64,000 nucleotides of DNA from Gammaproteobacteria bacterium (GTDB taxonomy: Bacteria > Pseudomonadota > Gammaproteobacteria > S012-40), in assembly GCA_029881255.1 (NCBI GenBank), contig JAOUMY010000004.1, positions 209,313-273,312 on the forward strand, read 5' to 3'. Below are positions 27,196 to 36,448 of this stretch, one piece after another. The translations under genes and the position numbers were made by a program. Under the pieces are notes generated by a model. That model worked only from the letters and a program-made list of their open reading frames with translations. It was not told where the DNA came from and made no database searches. Position 1 is the first letter of the stretch. Every line of letters begins with the position of its first letter.

Positions 27196-27771
27196 TTAGT
27201 CGACTATGGTCGCTTTTTCAATAATGACGGCCTCTACAGGAACGTCCTTGCCAAATTGTCCGCCCGGCCCAGTGCGGCTGCGGCGTATCTTGTCCACAAC
27301 GTCCATGCCTTCGACGACTTTGCCAAATACCGCATATCCCCAGCCACGGGATGTCTGGGCACGAAAGTCGAGAAAGTTGTTATTGACCACGTTGATGAAA
27401 AATTGCGCTGTGGCCGATTGGGGGTCTGCAGTACGCGCCATTGCAATCGTGCCGCGATTATTACGCAGCCCGTTATTAGCCTCATTTTTTATAGGGGCGC
27501 GCACGTCTTTTTGGACAAATTTTTCGGTAAAGCCACCACCCTGGATCATGAAATTTGATATGACGCGATGAAAAATAGTCCCGTCGTAGAAACCGCTACG
27601 GACGTATTCGAGAAAGTTTTCAACGCTGACTGGGGCTTTAGCGGGATTGAGTTCGAGTAGAATATCCCCCACATTGGTCTTGAGTTTAACGCGAGGCACC
27701 TTGTCTTCGGCGAATAAAGGCATGCTGAAACTAATAAGGGCGATGAAAACGAGTAATAGTCGTCGGTTCAT
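27196..27771 (-). CDS. Cyclophilin-type peptidyl-prolyl isomerase, exported
   Basis: Proline isomerase (191 residues) with an N-terminal signal peptide ending in SMPLFAEDK, so periplasmic as PpiA is. Catalytic blocks are present: [17 protein letters not shown], then [19 protein letters not shown] and the [18 protein letters not shown] segment. Position directly before lpxH recalls E. coli ppiB-lpxH, but PpiB is cytosolic, so this gene mixes ppiB context with ppiA location. It probably shares a transcript with lpxH. Confidence 0.92.
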   Translation of the reverse strand: MNRRLLLVFIALISFSMPLFAEDKVPRVKLKTNVGDILLELNPAKAPVSVENFLEYVRSGFYDGTIFHRVISNFMIQGGGFTEKFVQKDVRAPIKNEANNGLRNNRGTIAMARTADPQSATAQFFINVVNNNFLDFRAQTSRGWGYAVFGKVVEGMDVVDKIRRSRTGPGGQFGKDVPVEAVIIEKATIVD

Positions 27772-27833
27772 GGTATTTATTCACTCTCCAAAGTCGGTGA
27801 AAAAGGATATCGTAAAAGGATTGCGATGTTTAA

Positions 27834-27839
27834 TATAAT
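27834..27839 (+). promoter_or_regulatory. Candidate -10 box for mrcB
   Basis: A perfect TATAAT lies in the divergent gap between the cyclophilin and PBP1b genes, about 37 bases before the mrcB start. The matching -35 region is poor (at most 3 of 6), so the call is tentative. Confidence 0.33.
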
Positions 27840-27875
27840 GTTTTTTCAAATTGTCCGAAAGAGATTGTAACAGAA

Positions 27876-30176
27876 TTGGCCGCTTATTCAGCACGAACCC
27901 GCCAACAGCGTCGACGTAGAATCATTCGAATTGCTTTGCTGGCGTCCGCGATACTCACGGTAATTTACTTCGCTGTTCTCGATTTTCTGATTACGTCCCA
28001 TTTTGAGGGATCACGCTGGCAAGTGCCGTCTCGCGTATATGCGCGCCCGCTAGAGCTCTATTCACAACAGAAGATAGACGCTGCTGACATTGTTTCGGAA
28101 TTGTCGCTGCTGAGCTACAAACGCGTTTCCTATATGCGAAATCCGGGGGAATTTGCAGTATCTCAAAATTTTTTGGATATCTATTTGCGCAAATTCAGTT
28201 TCTGGGATGGTGATGAACCGAAGCGTAAAGTTCGCGTAGTACTCAATGACGAACAGATAAGTCATATTGTCGATCTGCAAACCGATGAGAATATCGATAT
28301 TTTGCGACTTGAGCCGATGTTTATCGGCGCTATTTATCCCCGTCAAAAAGAAGATCGCGTATTGGTGTCACTCAAGGAAGTACCGGAGTCGCTAAAGCAG
28401 ACATTGTTGTTGGTGGAGGACAAGTCATTCTATGAACACAATGGAATCTCGATCAAATCTATCTTGCGGGCATTGTGGGTAAACATACAAGCTGGGGAGA
28501 AGGTCCAGGGTGGAAGCACTATCACACAACAATTGGTGAAGAACTTCTATCTTTCGAGCACCAAATCGTATTTTCGAAAGATCAATGAAGCTTTTATGTC
28601 ATTGCTACTGGAGCTGCATTATGAAAAAGATGAAATTCTAGAAGCCTATATTAACGAGATATATCTCGGGCAAGAGGGAAGTCGATCGATACATGGTTTT
28701 GGACTGGCCAGTCAGTTCTATTTTTCAAAATCTCTTACGGATCTTGGCGAACAAGAGATAGCCTTGCTCGTCGCCTTGGTAAAAGGTGCCTCTTTTTACG
28801 ATCCTCGACGTCATTCCCAACGCGCTCTGGAACGCCGCAATCTCATATTGCAAACGCTGTACGCTAACAAACCGCTGGAAAAAAATCGACTAAAACTCTT
28901 GCAGTCTTTGCCACTGGGCGTGACCGAGGAAAAACCAAGCGGCGTTACACCGTTTCCTGCGTTTATCGATGTAGTGAAACGTCAATTGGTAAGAGATTAT
29001 GACGAGAAAGATTTGCATTCTGAAGGTCTAAGAATTTTTACGACTCTGGACCCGCTTGTTCAGCGACGTGCAGAGGCCAGCTTTAATCGCGATGTGACGG
29101 CACTAGAGCGCATCTATCAGTTAAAGAGCGGTGAACTGGAAACTGCGGCGGTAATTAGTCGTCGACATTCCGCTGAAATACAGGCAGTTATTGGCGGCAG
29201 TCGTTCCGGTTTTGCGGGATTAAATAGAGCGGTCGCGATTGATCGCTCAATTGGCTCGCTTGTTAAGCCAGTGATCTATTTGCATGCGCTTGAGACCCCG
29301 GAGAAATACCATCTTGCAAGCATGCTGGAAGATGCACCGGTAGAAGTACAGATGGACAGGGAAACCATCTGGGCGCCAAAAAACTATGACAATGTGTCGC
29401 ACGGATCAATACCAATGTATGCGGCATTAGCCCAATCATACAATCTCGCTGCAGTAAAACTCGGATTGGAATTGGGAGTGGATTCGATTAATGAGACCTT
29501 GCATCGAATGGGTATCAGTCAGCCACTGGATTCCTATCCAGCGAATTTATTGGGAGCAATAGACTTGTCACCTATGCAGGTGGCGCAATTGTTTCAAACT
29601 TTGGCTGATAGCGGGTATCTAACGCCTCTGCGAGCTATTCGTTCGGTGACTACCGGCGACGGCAGACCGCTAAGTCGTTACGATATAGAAACCAAAAAGG
29701 TGGTTGCAGACGAGCAAGCATTTATGATGCATGTTGCGCTGCAAAACGTCGTAAAGACAGGTACCGCTTCGGCGCTGAATAAGATTGTCAGCAGTGATCT
29801 GAATGTCGCAGGGAAAACCGGTACAACGAATGATAAAAGGGATAGCTGGTTTGCTGGATATGGCAATGAGTTTGTTGGTGTTGTGTGGCTCGGGCGGGAC
29901 GATTTTCAATCGACCCCATTTAGTGGCTCCACAGGCGCAATGAGGCTGTGGGGTGGTATCATGAGTCAGTTGGAAAAAACACCACTACAATTGGAAGCCC
30001 CACTCAATATTGAGTTTGTTACGTTTGATCCCGAAGACGGCAAACGACTAAAATCCAGTTGTTATTACGGGGTGGATATTCCAGTAGTGAAGGGTAGTGT
30101 AAATCTTGAGGAATCAGCCTGTTTAAAAGGCAATATAATTGATAGGACCAGAAGTTGGATACAAAAGCTTTTTTAA
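27876..30176 (+). CDS. mrcB: Bifunctional penicillin-binding protein 1B
   Basis: Class A PBP that polymerises and cross-links peptidoglycan. Its 766 residues comprise a basic cytoplasmic tail, one membrane segment (about 18-40), a UB2H-type regulatory domain (about 60-150), a GT51 glycosyltransferase domain with Glu181 in EDKSFYEHNG and GGSTITQQLVKNFYLS, and a transpeptidase domain. The latter has Ser461-x-x-Lys464 (GSLVKP), SYN (AQSYNLAAVKLG) and KTGT at 647-650. The UB2H region and length identify PBP1b rather than PBP1a. The start is TTG 27876. The 3' end overlaps a TPR lipoprotein gene by 22 bases, as in the P. aeruginosa ponB-lpoP pair. Confidence 0.95.
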   Translation: MAAYSARTRQQRRRRIIRIALLASAILTVIYFAVLDFLITSHFEGSRWQVPSRVYARPLELYSQQKIDAADIVSELSLLSYKRVSYMRNPGEFAVSQNFLDIYLRKFSFWDGDEPKRKVRVVLNDEQISHIVDLQTDENIDILRLEPMFIGAIYPRQKEDRVLVSLKEVPESLKQTLLLVEDKSFYEHNGISIKSILRALWVNIQAGEKVQGGSTITQQLVKNFYLSSTKSYFRKINEAFMSLLLELHYEKDEILEAYINEIYLGQEGSRSIHGFGLASQFYFSKSLTDLGEQEIALLVALVKGASFYDPRRHSQRALERRNLILQTLYANKPLEKNRLKLLQSLPLGVTEEKPSGVTPFPAFIDVVKRQLVRDYDEKDLHSEGLRIFTTLDPLVQRRAEASFNRDVTALERIYQLKSGELETAAVISRRHSAEIQAVIGGSRSGFAGLNRAVAIDRSIGSLVKPVIYLHALETPEKYHLASMLEDAPVEVQMDRETIWAPKNYDNVSHGSIPMYAALAQSYNLAAVKLGLELGVDSINETLHRMGISQPLDSYPANLLGAIDLSPMQVAQLFQTLADSGYLTPLRAIRSVTTGDGRPLSRYDIETKKVVADEQAFMMHVALQNVVKTGTASALNKIVSSDLNVAGKTGTTNDKRDSWFAGYGNEFVGVVWLGRDDFQSTPFSGSTGAMRLWGGIMSQLEKTPLQLEAPLNIEFVTFDPEDGKRLKSSCYYGVDIPVVKGSVNLEESACLKGNIIDRTRSWIQKLF

Positions 30177-30607
30177 TAGTCGTTGTGTTATTTGTTTTAC
30201 TGACGTCTTGTGCCGGATTACCGGAAAAGTCCACGGAAGAAGTTACACCACAGCACGCACCCACGCAAAAGGATGCCTTTACGCAATTCAAACGGGAATC
30301 GGATAGAGACTCGTCTCAAGGTCGGCCGGACGACAGCATACGTAAGCTAGTTCGAGACGCGCAAACTGCGGAGCGTCAAGGTGACATAGACAAGGCTATC
30401 TCAATAGTCGAGCGAGCGATTCGCATACAGCCTCAAAATGCCTATTTATGGTATCAACTGGCGCAGTTGCAGTATGAAAAAGGGAATTATACCAAAGCCA
30501 TTCAACTGGCTCGGCGTTCAGACAGTTTTGCCGGCAGCGATATGCAGCAAAGAGAGTTAAATCGACAGTTGATAGCGCAGATTGAGAGTGGTTTGGCGAG
30601 CCCCTGA
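30155..30607 (+). CDS. TPR lipoprotein, LpoP-like PBP1b activator
   Basis: A 150-residue lipoprotein that begins at TTG 30155 inside the end of mrcB. The signal sequence ends in the clean lipobox LLTSC (Cys19). A polar tether of about 50 residues follows, then two TPR-like helix pairs (AERQGDIDKAISIVERAIRI and YQLAQLQYEKGNYTKAIQLA). In Pseudomonas aeruginosa the small TPR lipoprotein LpoP, encoded beside ponB, activates PBP1b from the outer membrane. Shared position, size and domain suggest the same role here. That role is inferred from context; sequence identity to LpoP was not measured. Confidence 0.85.
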   Translation: MDTKAFLIVVVLFVLLTSCAGLPEKSTEEVTPQHAPTQKDAFTQFKRESDRDSSQGRPDDSIRKLVRDAQTAERQGDIDKAISIVERAIRIQPQNAYLWYQLAQLQYEKGNYTKAIQLARRSDSFAGSDMQQRELNRQLIAQIESGLASP

Positions 30608-30620
30608 TCTTCCAATATTC

Positions 30621-30878
30621 TTATTTTCTGGCGTTTTTGATGAACTCTATCGCGTTTGCAACCGCAGTTTGAACTTTGTGCAATGTTTCATTTCGTTCTT
30701 CTGGGGATAGATAAAAAAAGAAGTCCACTTCGTGTCGAAAATAGCGAGGCGGCAGGTGATTGAGTGCGACACAGGCGATGTCCGAAAGCACACTGTCGTC
30801 ACGCAGTTTCCCAGACTGGCGTTTTACCTCTTCAAAAACCAGTGTTTCATAATAGTTTCTGACAGAATCAAATGGCAT
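30621..30878 (-). CDS. ComFB-family protein
   Basis: An 85-residue cytoplasmic protein of the late-competence ComFB family. The signature CVALNHLPPRYFRHEVDFFF includes the LPPxY turn, and FYLSPEERNETLHKV follows. ComFB was named from the Bacillus comF operon. Recent work in cyanobacteria links ComFB-type domains to cyclic dinucleotide binding, so a c-di-GMP or c-di-AMP sensing role is possible. It is convergent with the LpoP-like gene, 13 bases apart, with no terminator between. Confidence 0.85.
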   Translation of the reverse strand: MPFDSVRNYYETLVFEEVKRQSGKLRDDSVLSDIACVALNHLPPRYFRHEVDFFFYLSPEERNETLHKVQTAVANAIEFIKNARK

Positions 30879-31026
30879 GGAAATTTTTCCCCTCGCTATT
30901 TACACTTCTTTATCGGCTGGGCGGTTTTGGAGCTTTACCTCATAACCCTGATATAAAGGGCAAATTTCCTGGCTAGAAAATGGCATAGTTAGGCCTTCTG
31001 AAGGTCACGAGTAGATTCGGAGAACC

Positions 31027-31467
31027 ATGCGAAACGGAATTCCCAGCATAAAACAGGTAATGACATCTTTTCCGTACTGGATATCAAACGATACCACCGT
31101 ACAGCAGGCGCTACTGCTAATGAAGGAAAAGGGGATTCATCACCTGCCGATTAAAAATGAAAATGAACTCGTTGGTGTGATTACCAGAAAAGACATAGAA
31201 AAGTTTTTGCATTACCAGGAAAACGAAATCGAAGCGGCGAAGCAGCAGACCGTAACCGATTTGTATATCAAGAATCCATATATCGTCGATATCAATGAGC
31301 CGCTCGATAATGTGCTGATGCACATGGCGCATTCACATATCGGCTCAGTATTGGTGACAAGAAACGGCAGATTGGCCGGGGTATTTACCACCAATGATGC
31401 ATGTCGAACATTCGGCGAATTTCTACGCGAGCGTTACCGACCCAGCCCAGGCGACGATGTCGCCTGA
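31027..31467 (+). CDS. Tandem CBS-domain protein
   Basis: A 146-residue protein made of two CBS domains (about 8-60 and 75-135), the Bateman module that binds adenine nucleotides. Key stretches are TTVQQALLLMKEKGIHHLPI, ELVGVITRKDIEKF, DINEPLDNVLMHMAHSHIG and GRLAGVFTTNDACRTF. No catalytic domain is attached, so it is likely a stand-alone sensor or a subunit of another protein. It is preceded by a 148-base gap with no gene. Confidence 0.9.
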   Translation: MRNGIPSIKQVMTSFPYWISNDTTVQQALLLMKEKGIHHLPIKNENELVGVITRKDIEKFLHYQENEIEAAKQQTVTDLYIKNPYIVDINEPLDNVLMHMAHSHIGSVLVTRNGRLAGVFTTNDACRTFGEFLRERYRPSPGDDVA

Positions 31468-31479
31468 ACCGAAAAGGAT

Positions 31480-31827
31480 TTAACACCAGCAGTAATTATC
31501 GCAACCAAGCTCAACGATATTCTGCTTGCCATAAACTACCGCAGCGTGTGATGAGACACATGACTGGCATTTTGGTGTTTCACTCAGTTCATTGTGTACT
31601 ACAGCAGTAATACGGTTTTCTTCCAGTTTGATAATTTCAGTCCAATATGTCCTGTCGCCGTCTACGATTTTTACGTAGCAACCTGGCCCTAAATTGGATA
31701 TTTCTGATTCTGAAGGGGGCGGAGTATTGATGTTATTAAGCACGTTATCATGTCCTGGCACCCTTCCCACGCCAATGATTATTACTATTATGTATATGAA
31801 AATAGACGGGTACTTAGCGCTTGGCAA
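31480..31827 (-). CDS. Small exported Cys-rich hypothetical protein
   Basis: 115 residues from TTG 31827. No ATG is available in the frame, so the start is uncertain. The N-terminus has a strongly hydrophobic stretch (SIFIYIIVIIIGVG), either a signal or an anchor. The remainder is small and beta-rich (GCYVKIVDGDRTYWTEIIKL) and has six cysteines, several near the C-terminus (CQSCVSS, then GCDNYCWC), suggesting disulfides or metal binding. It overlaps the 3' end of the propeller gene upstream by 14 bases and is probably co-transcribed. I do not recognise the family. Confidence 0.52.
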   Translation of the reverse strand: MPSAKYPSIFIYIIVIIIGVGRVPGHDNVLNNINTPPPSESEISNLGPGCYVKIVDGDRTYWTEIIKLEENRITAVVHNELSETPKCQSCVSSHAAVVYGKQNIVELGCDNYCWC

Positions 31828-33400
31828 CTAAAAATAACTTATGACGACCAATAAAACGCAATAGGGTCATGAGAAAAATACCGAGTAGCATGCTAGGAAA
31901 CTCTATGCTGCAACACCACCAGCGTTTGGGTTTAGGGCTGGCTAGCTGGTCAGCGGGGAAATCATCGGTAGTAGTTGAGTAAAGCACTTCGGTGTTATTT
32001 GATCCTGAGAGAGCTTCACCAAGCAATATAAGCTGTTCATTTCTGACGCCGAACGTAATCTTGCTGGTGTTTGTGTATCCACTAAGATAGGAAGAATACG
32101 TCAGCGCACCCCGGCCTGATTTGTTTGGATCAAGTCGCATGATGAAGCCACTCGACTTCTGAGCGCATTGATCACCACATTCACGTTTACTCAGTGTTGC
32201 CTTGAGCGAGGTAGCAAAGTCATCAGAAAAGGTAATTCCAGAGACATAAATTTGGTCTTTAAACCACGCAATATGTGTTGGGGCTTCGTCTGAACTGCCC
32301 CCGTAAAGCGTAGAGTAGTAAGGTTGTTGGTGGTCGACATGGTCTATCATCGTAATGAAGATGTCAGTGTGGCTGCGATCGGGCGTATTGCAGGCCAATT
32401 TCTCCATCGCGCAAAACTTAGCAATAGGAGATCCTGAAACAGGAAAATCTGCAGAACCGGTTTCGCCGGTAGCAATGGTTTGGCCGATATCACTTACACT
32501 AATACGGCGCACGCTGTCGTAACCGCTGCCGCCCAGATAACTACTGTAAACCAGGCCGTTGTCTTCTCCGCCAAGATCGAATAAGGCGATAAACCCATCA
32601 TACTCACCCTGAAGCCGGTCGTAGCTGGGAAAACTTAAAGGGAGATCATTGGAATCAGTTTCTCCTCCGAGGTGTACGCGACCTAAATAGTCTAAGGCGA
32701 TGGTGTGGATGCTGTCGTATGATTGGCCGCCAAAATAGCTGCTGTATACCAGTGAAAACTGCCCGAGCTTGTTATCGATTTTACTCAAAAAGCCATTCGC
32801 ATTATTACAGATGCCAACCTCTGAGCAAGATGCGGTTAGTGCGTTAGAGGTGGTTGGGAAATCCGTTGAGCGGGTTTCTCCTACAACATAGATATTGGAC
32901 AGGCTGTCAACAGCAATGGCGTGCGCGTAATCTGTACCACTGCCGCCTAGATAGGCGGCTGTAAGAATGTTTCCAGTGGGAGTGATTTTGGTTATGTAGC
33001 CGTCCCAGTCCCCCTGATAGGGATAGGCGTCTTCTGTGACAGGTAAGTCGCTGGAATTCGTTTCAATTGCGATATAAATATCGCCACTAGCGTCCACCAC
33101 TGCGCCGCGAGCGATATCCTGCCCACTTCCTGCAATGAAGAAAATGCTTTTCGCTTGCTGTGTATCGTTATCCCATTTTATGACGAAGACATCGCTGTCT
33201 TGCGTTGTTTTAGATGGTCGTGACTCGATCAAATCCGTTGAATAGGTACTGCCGACGAAATAGACGCTGCCGCTTTCGGCGGTGAGGACAATGGTTGAAT
33301 AATCCGTTTGGCTACCGCCAATGGTAGCGGCCATAGACGAGGCGCAATAAATTGCCGCGGCAAAGACTGGCAGTAATCTGCCTGCTTTTGTTGTTGGCAT
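31814..33400 (-). CDS. Secreted SBBP-repeat beta-propeller with C-terminal anchor
   Basis: A protein of about 528 residues from ATG 33400 (MPTTKAGRLLPVF; a frame from 33430 is longer). It has a signal peptide ending SSMAA. Seven blades of SBBP type follow, each with a GGSGxD...A(V/I)D...IY(V)xGET(x)S(x)DFP pattern, predicting a seven-bladed propeller. The C-terminus has PKRWWCCSIEF, then a hydrophobic helix (PSMLLGIFLMTLLRF), then a basic tail (IGRHKLFLVAKR). That motif-helix-basic layout resembles C-terminal sorting signals of the CTERM kind, though it is not a textbook match. The protein is likely surface-held. No enzyme motif is seen. Confidence 0.83.
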   Translation of the reverse strand: MPTTKAGRLLPVFAAAIYCASSMAATIGGSQTDYSTIVLTAESGSVYFVGSTYSTDLIESRPSKTTQDSDVFVIKWDNDTQQAKSIFFIAGSGQDIARGAVVDASGDIYIAIETNSSDLPVTEDAYPYQGDWDGYITKITPTGNILTAAYLGGSGTDYAHAIAVDSLSNIYVVGETRSTDFPTTSNALTASCSEVGICNNANGFLSKIDNKLGQFSLVYSSYFGGQSYDSIHTIALDYLGRVHLGGETDSNDLPLSFPSYDRLQGEYDGFIALFDLGGEDNGLVYSSYLGGSGYDSVRRISVSDIGQTIATGETGSADFPVSGSPIAKFCAMEKLACNTPDRSHTDIFITMIDHVDHQQPYYSTLYGGSSDEAPTHIAWFKDQIYVSGITFSDDFATSLKATLSKRECGDQCAQKSSGFIMRLDPNKSGRGALTYSSYLSGYTNTSKITFGVRNEQLILLGEALSGSNNTEVLYSTTTDDFPADQLASPKPKRWWCCSIEFPSMLLGIFLMTLLRFIGRHKLFLVAKR

Positions 33401-33458
33401 CGTGTTCTTCCCACTTGTGACGGATGACAATATTTGTTTTGGTATGGTGGATACCTGG

Positions 33459-34805
33459 TTATGTATCGGCCGGGCCGAAGAGTCGATCCAGTTTTTTCAA
33501 GTCCTCCAGGTCGAGTTCTCCGGCAATTGCCTTCAGCTCTAACAATGCATACAGATACTTGAAACGTTGATTAATATAGTCGCGTTTGGTTTCAAAATAC
33601 TGCTGCTGAGCATTGAGTAAATCCAGATTAGTGCGGATGCCGACCTCAAGGCCTTTTTGCGTGGCTTCCATTGCGCTTTGGGATGACTTCACCGCCTGGG
33701 ACAGCGCATCCAGACGCGCATAGCCATCTATAACGCTGAGATAGGTGGTTTGAGTCCTGATTTCGACATCGCGCGCCATTTGTTCTTGCAGAAAGCGTTG
33801 GCGTTCCCGTTGGGCCACAGCCTGACGCAGCTTGCTGGAGGTAGCACCCCCGGAAAATATGGGCATCTCGAATTGAAGAGTAGCGGACGCCTCGTTACGT
33901 GTCTGATCACTTCCAAATGAAAGTCCTTCGTAATATGACAACGCGCCGACCAATTCGAGCTGTGGCAGAAACTCTGACCGAACCGCATTGACGTGTTGAC
34001 TTGCCTGTTGCAAAGACAGCATGGATTTTCGTAAATCGGCATTATTACTTTCCGATTTCGTCTTCCAGCCGTTGATATTGTCGTTGTCCAATTTGGGCAA
34101 TACATTGTCTTCGCGAAGCGGAAAGGGAGTATAGACGCTACCCGTAATCAAACGCATGTTTTCCCTTGCAGACGACAAGCGACTTCGTGCTTCAATTTCG
34201 TCCGAACTGGCCAAATCAAATCTGGCCTGGGCTTCCAGTTTGTCTGTAATCGTATTCGTTCCCAACTGAAAGCTGAGATTCGCTTTATCGAGACTCCTGA
34301 GAAAGGCATTCTTGCGTGCAACGGCTACGGACAGATTCTCAGTTTCACGCAAATTTTCGAAGTAAATACTGGCGATTCGCAGTATAAGGTTTTGTTCCGC
34401 GAGCTTCAGGTTTAGCTCACTCAACTGCTGGTTGATAGCATCACGGCGATAGCCAAAGTATCGGTCCACTCGTAAAACGGGCTGGCGCAGTTGCAGAGTC
34501 GCGCCTCGGCTTTTGAAGTCCCGTTCAAAGTCACTCAGGCTGGAACCCGGAGCATAATCCACCTGGTTGCGGTTGTAGGCGTAATTTGCCGATAGTCTGA
34601 CGTCAGGGAGTAATTGGGAGTTATAAAGACTCCCACTAGCATGTAGCGCATCCGCGTCAAATCTTTCCGCAGCGTAGGTAGCGTCATTACTAAGTGCGAG
34701 TTGGTAGATATCCAGCAATCCTCTGGAGGAAGTGTTTGTGGCATGAGCGGAAGACAGGAATGTCAGAAAAAAAACGCTACTGCTTACAAGTAATTTTTTA
34801 GACAT
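33459..34805 (-). CDS. TolC-family outer-membrane channel protein
   Basis: Outer-membrane efflux or type I secretion channel. ATG 34805 gives a clear signal peptide (MSKKLLVSSSVFFLTFLSSAHA) and 448 residues. It has the two-fold TolC repeat of long helices and short strands: LDIYQLALSNDATYAAERFD near the N-terminus, a second copy near DLRKSMLSLQQASQHVNAVR, and GLEVGIRTNLDLLNAQQQYF before the end. This is the conventional layout of TolC rather than of CusC-type lipoproteins. No membrane-fusion protein or ABC transporter is adjacent, as is usual for tolC itself. Confidence 0.92.
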   Translation of the reverse strand: MSKKLLVSSSVFFLTFLSSAHATNTSSRGLLDIYQLALSNDATYAAERFDADALHASGSLYNSQLLPDVRLSANYAYNRNQVDYAPGSSLSDFERDFKSRGATLQLRQPVLRVDRYFGYRRDAINQQLSELNLKLAEQNLILRIASIYFENLRETENLSVAVARKNAFLRSLDKANLSFQLGTNTITDKLEAQARFDLASSDEIEARSRLSSARENMRLITGSVYTPFPLREDNVLPKLDNDNINGWKTKSESNNADLRKSMLSLQQASQHVNAVRSEFLPQLELVGALSYYEGLSFGSDQTRNEASATLQFEMPIFSGGATSSKLRQAVAQRERQRFLQEQMARDVEIRTQTTYLSVIDGYARLDALSQAVKSSQSAMEATQKGLEVGIRTNLDLLNAQQQYFETKRDYINQRFKYLYALLELKAIAGELDLEDLKKLDRLFGPADT

Positions 34806-34974
34806 AAACGACTTCAAGTATGGATTATTTCGGCTTGTAGAAATAATAACATAGTGGGAAAATGCATGACTAACCAAATATGCGTTACGGAAATTTTGAC
34901 TACACAGTGTCCACCACGCTTTAAATGCCTCACGGCATTAATAACGACGGGAGCATCGTGCGGATTACCGCAAA

Positions 34975-35802
34975 ATGGAAGACATACTCAATAACCCGGC
35001 AGCGCAGGGGGGGATAATTCCCTTTATTGCCGCCTTTATGACATCTTTACTGTTAGTGCGCATTTGGCGGCTATATGGATTTGCCGTCTTGATCGCCTTG
35101 CTGTCTATGGTTGCTTTAACTACCGGTATTCAATTTGACCCGCTGACGTCTACTCGAAAAATTGTACTGCTCGCCATCTTCGCGCCTTTTGTTGGTATTG
35201 CCCTGGAATATTTGCATCCAGCTAAGCGCATACATAGGGGAGTGGCGGTCGTTTTTGGCGTTGCCGCGCCCTTATGGTTGTTGTGGCCATACCTGATGCG
35301 CCAGGAAACCTTGCCTATGATATCTATTGGGGGAGGTATGGTGGTATTCAGTTTATGGATGACGCTAGGTTTTGTGTCGTTAAAACAAGTCAGTTCACTA
35401 GCGGGCATGTCAGCTTTGTCTGCCGCAGGATTTGGCGTTGGTGGAGCTGCACTGTTGGGTGCCTCTGCTTTTTTAGGACAAATGGGGATTTCTATCGGAG
35501 TAGGCGGCTTGGCTGTGATTAGTACTCTACTGTTAAGTCATCACAATAGTAATGCCAGATTTATTGAACTATTGTTTGCCGGAGTTGTTATATCACTGAT
35601 TGGTGTCGCGGCGGTGATCTACGCCAGTATGCCTTGGTATGTCTTAATTGTGTTGGCCACAATACCAATACTTGCGCGCATAGGATTGGCGAATGATCAG
35701 GCGCCATGGTTGAGAGCGGTTATATGGTTCGGTTTTTGTATGGTCCCTGCGCTGGTCGCAATTGGACTTAGCTGGAAGGCGGCAGGGTCGGTGCCATTTT
35801 AA
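34975..35802 (+). CDS. Polytopic membrane protein, unrecognised
   Basis: 275 residues, almost entirely hydrophobic, with about nine predicted membrane helices. A short N-terminal tail (MEDILNNPAAQGGII) precedes the first helix. Small-residue motifs such as GGAALLGASAFLGQMGISIG suggest close helix packing. I see no transporter signature or charged motif that would name it. It is divergent from the TolC-like gene and ends 43 bases before the YceI gene, so co-transcription with yceI is possible. Confidence 0.7.
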   Translation: MEDILNNPAAQGGIIPFIAAFMTSLLLVRIWRLYGFAVLIALLSMVALTTGIQFDPLTSTRKIVLLAIFAPFVGIALEYLHPAKRIHRGVAVVFGVAAPLWLLWPYLMRQETLPMISIGGGMVVFSLWMTLGFVSLKQVSSLAGMSALSAAGFGVGGAALLGASAFLGQMGISIGVGGLAVISTLLLSHHNSNARFIELLFAGVVISLIGVAAVIYASMPWYVLIVLATIPILARIGLANDQAPWLRAVIWFGFCMVPALVAIGLSWKAAGSVPF

Positions 35803-35845
35803 AAAGTATTTTCTATTTGTTGAAACTATATCTAAGGAGAATGTA

Positions 35846-36406
35846 ATGCGTAAAACCATATTGGGCTTTTTGTTGGCGACACTTCCCGTAGCATCTATGG
35901 CGGCGTCTTATCAGTTAGATCCGACCCATACCTATCCGAACTTCACCATTAATCACTTGGGATTTTCTACCATGAATGGAACGTTTCTGGAAACAGCAGG
36001 AAGTTTCGAAATGGACCAGGATAAGGGCACTGGCTCCGTACAGGTCACTATCAAGGCAGATTCTATTTTTACCGGTTTCAAAAAGCGTGATGACCACCTG
36101 CGCTCACCGGATTTTTTCAATGTTGGTGAATTCCCTGAGATCACTTTTAAATCAACCTCAGTAAAATTTAGTGGAAAAGACAAGGCAACAGTGAATGGTA
36201 AACTTACCATCATGGGTGTAACTAAAGACGTGACTCTGGACGTCGATGCGATCCATTGTGGTCCACACCCGTTCAACAAGAAAGAAACCTGTGGCTTTAA
36301 CGCAACAACAAGCGTTATGCGTTCTGATTTCGGCATCAAGTACGGTGTACCAGCGATTGGCGATCATGTCTCCATTCGTCTTGAAGCTGAAGGTGTATTG
36401 CAGTAA
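35846..36406 (+). CDS. yceI: YceI-family periplasmic lipid-binding protein
   Basis: A 186-residue periplasmic lipocalin-like protein that binds polyprenoids or similar lipids. ATG 35846 has an excellent ribosome site (AAGGAGA, ending about six bases upstream), overriding the longer in-frame ATG at 35762. A signal peptide ends SMAASYQ. YceI landmarks follow: LDPTHTYPNFTINHLGFSTM, FKKRDDHLRSPDFFNVGEFP, TIMGVTKDVTLDVD and the closing RSDFGIKYGVPAIGDHVSI. Two cysteines in HCGPHPFNKKETCGFN could form a disulfide. A bidirectional terminator follows. Confidence 0.94.
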   Translation: MRKTILGFLLATLPVASMAASYQLDPTHTYPNFTINHLGFSTMNGTFLETAGSFEMDQDKGTGSVQVTIKADSIFTGFKKRDDHLRSPDFFNVGEFPEITFKSTSVKFSGKDKATVNGKLTIMGVTKDVTLDVDAIHCGPHPFNKKETCGFNATTSVMRSDFGIKYGVPAIGDHVSIRLEAEGVLQ

Positions 36407-36420
36407 TAGAAAGTATTGAG

Positions 36421-36448
36421 AAAAGGGTGGCTCGCGCCACCCTTTTTT
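36421..36448. terminator. Bidirectional intrinsic terminator after yceI
   Basis: GGGTGGC (36425-36431) and GCCACCC (36436-36442) form a GC-rich stem with a TCGC loop, flanked by AAAA on the left and TTTTTT on the right. It serves yceI and the convergent L,D-transpeptidase gene. Confidence 0.88.
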
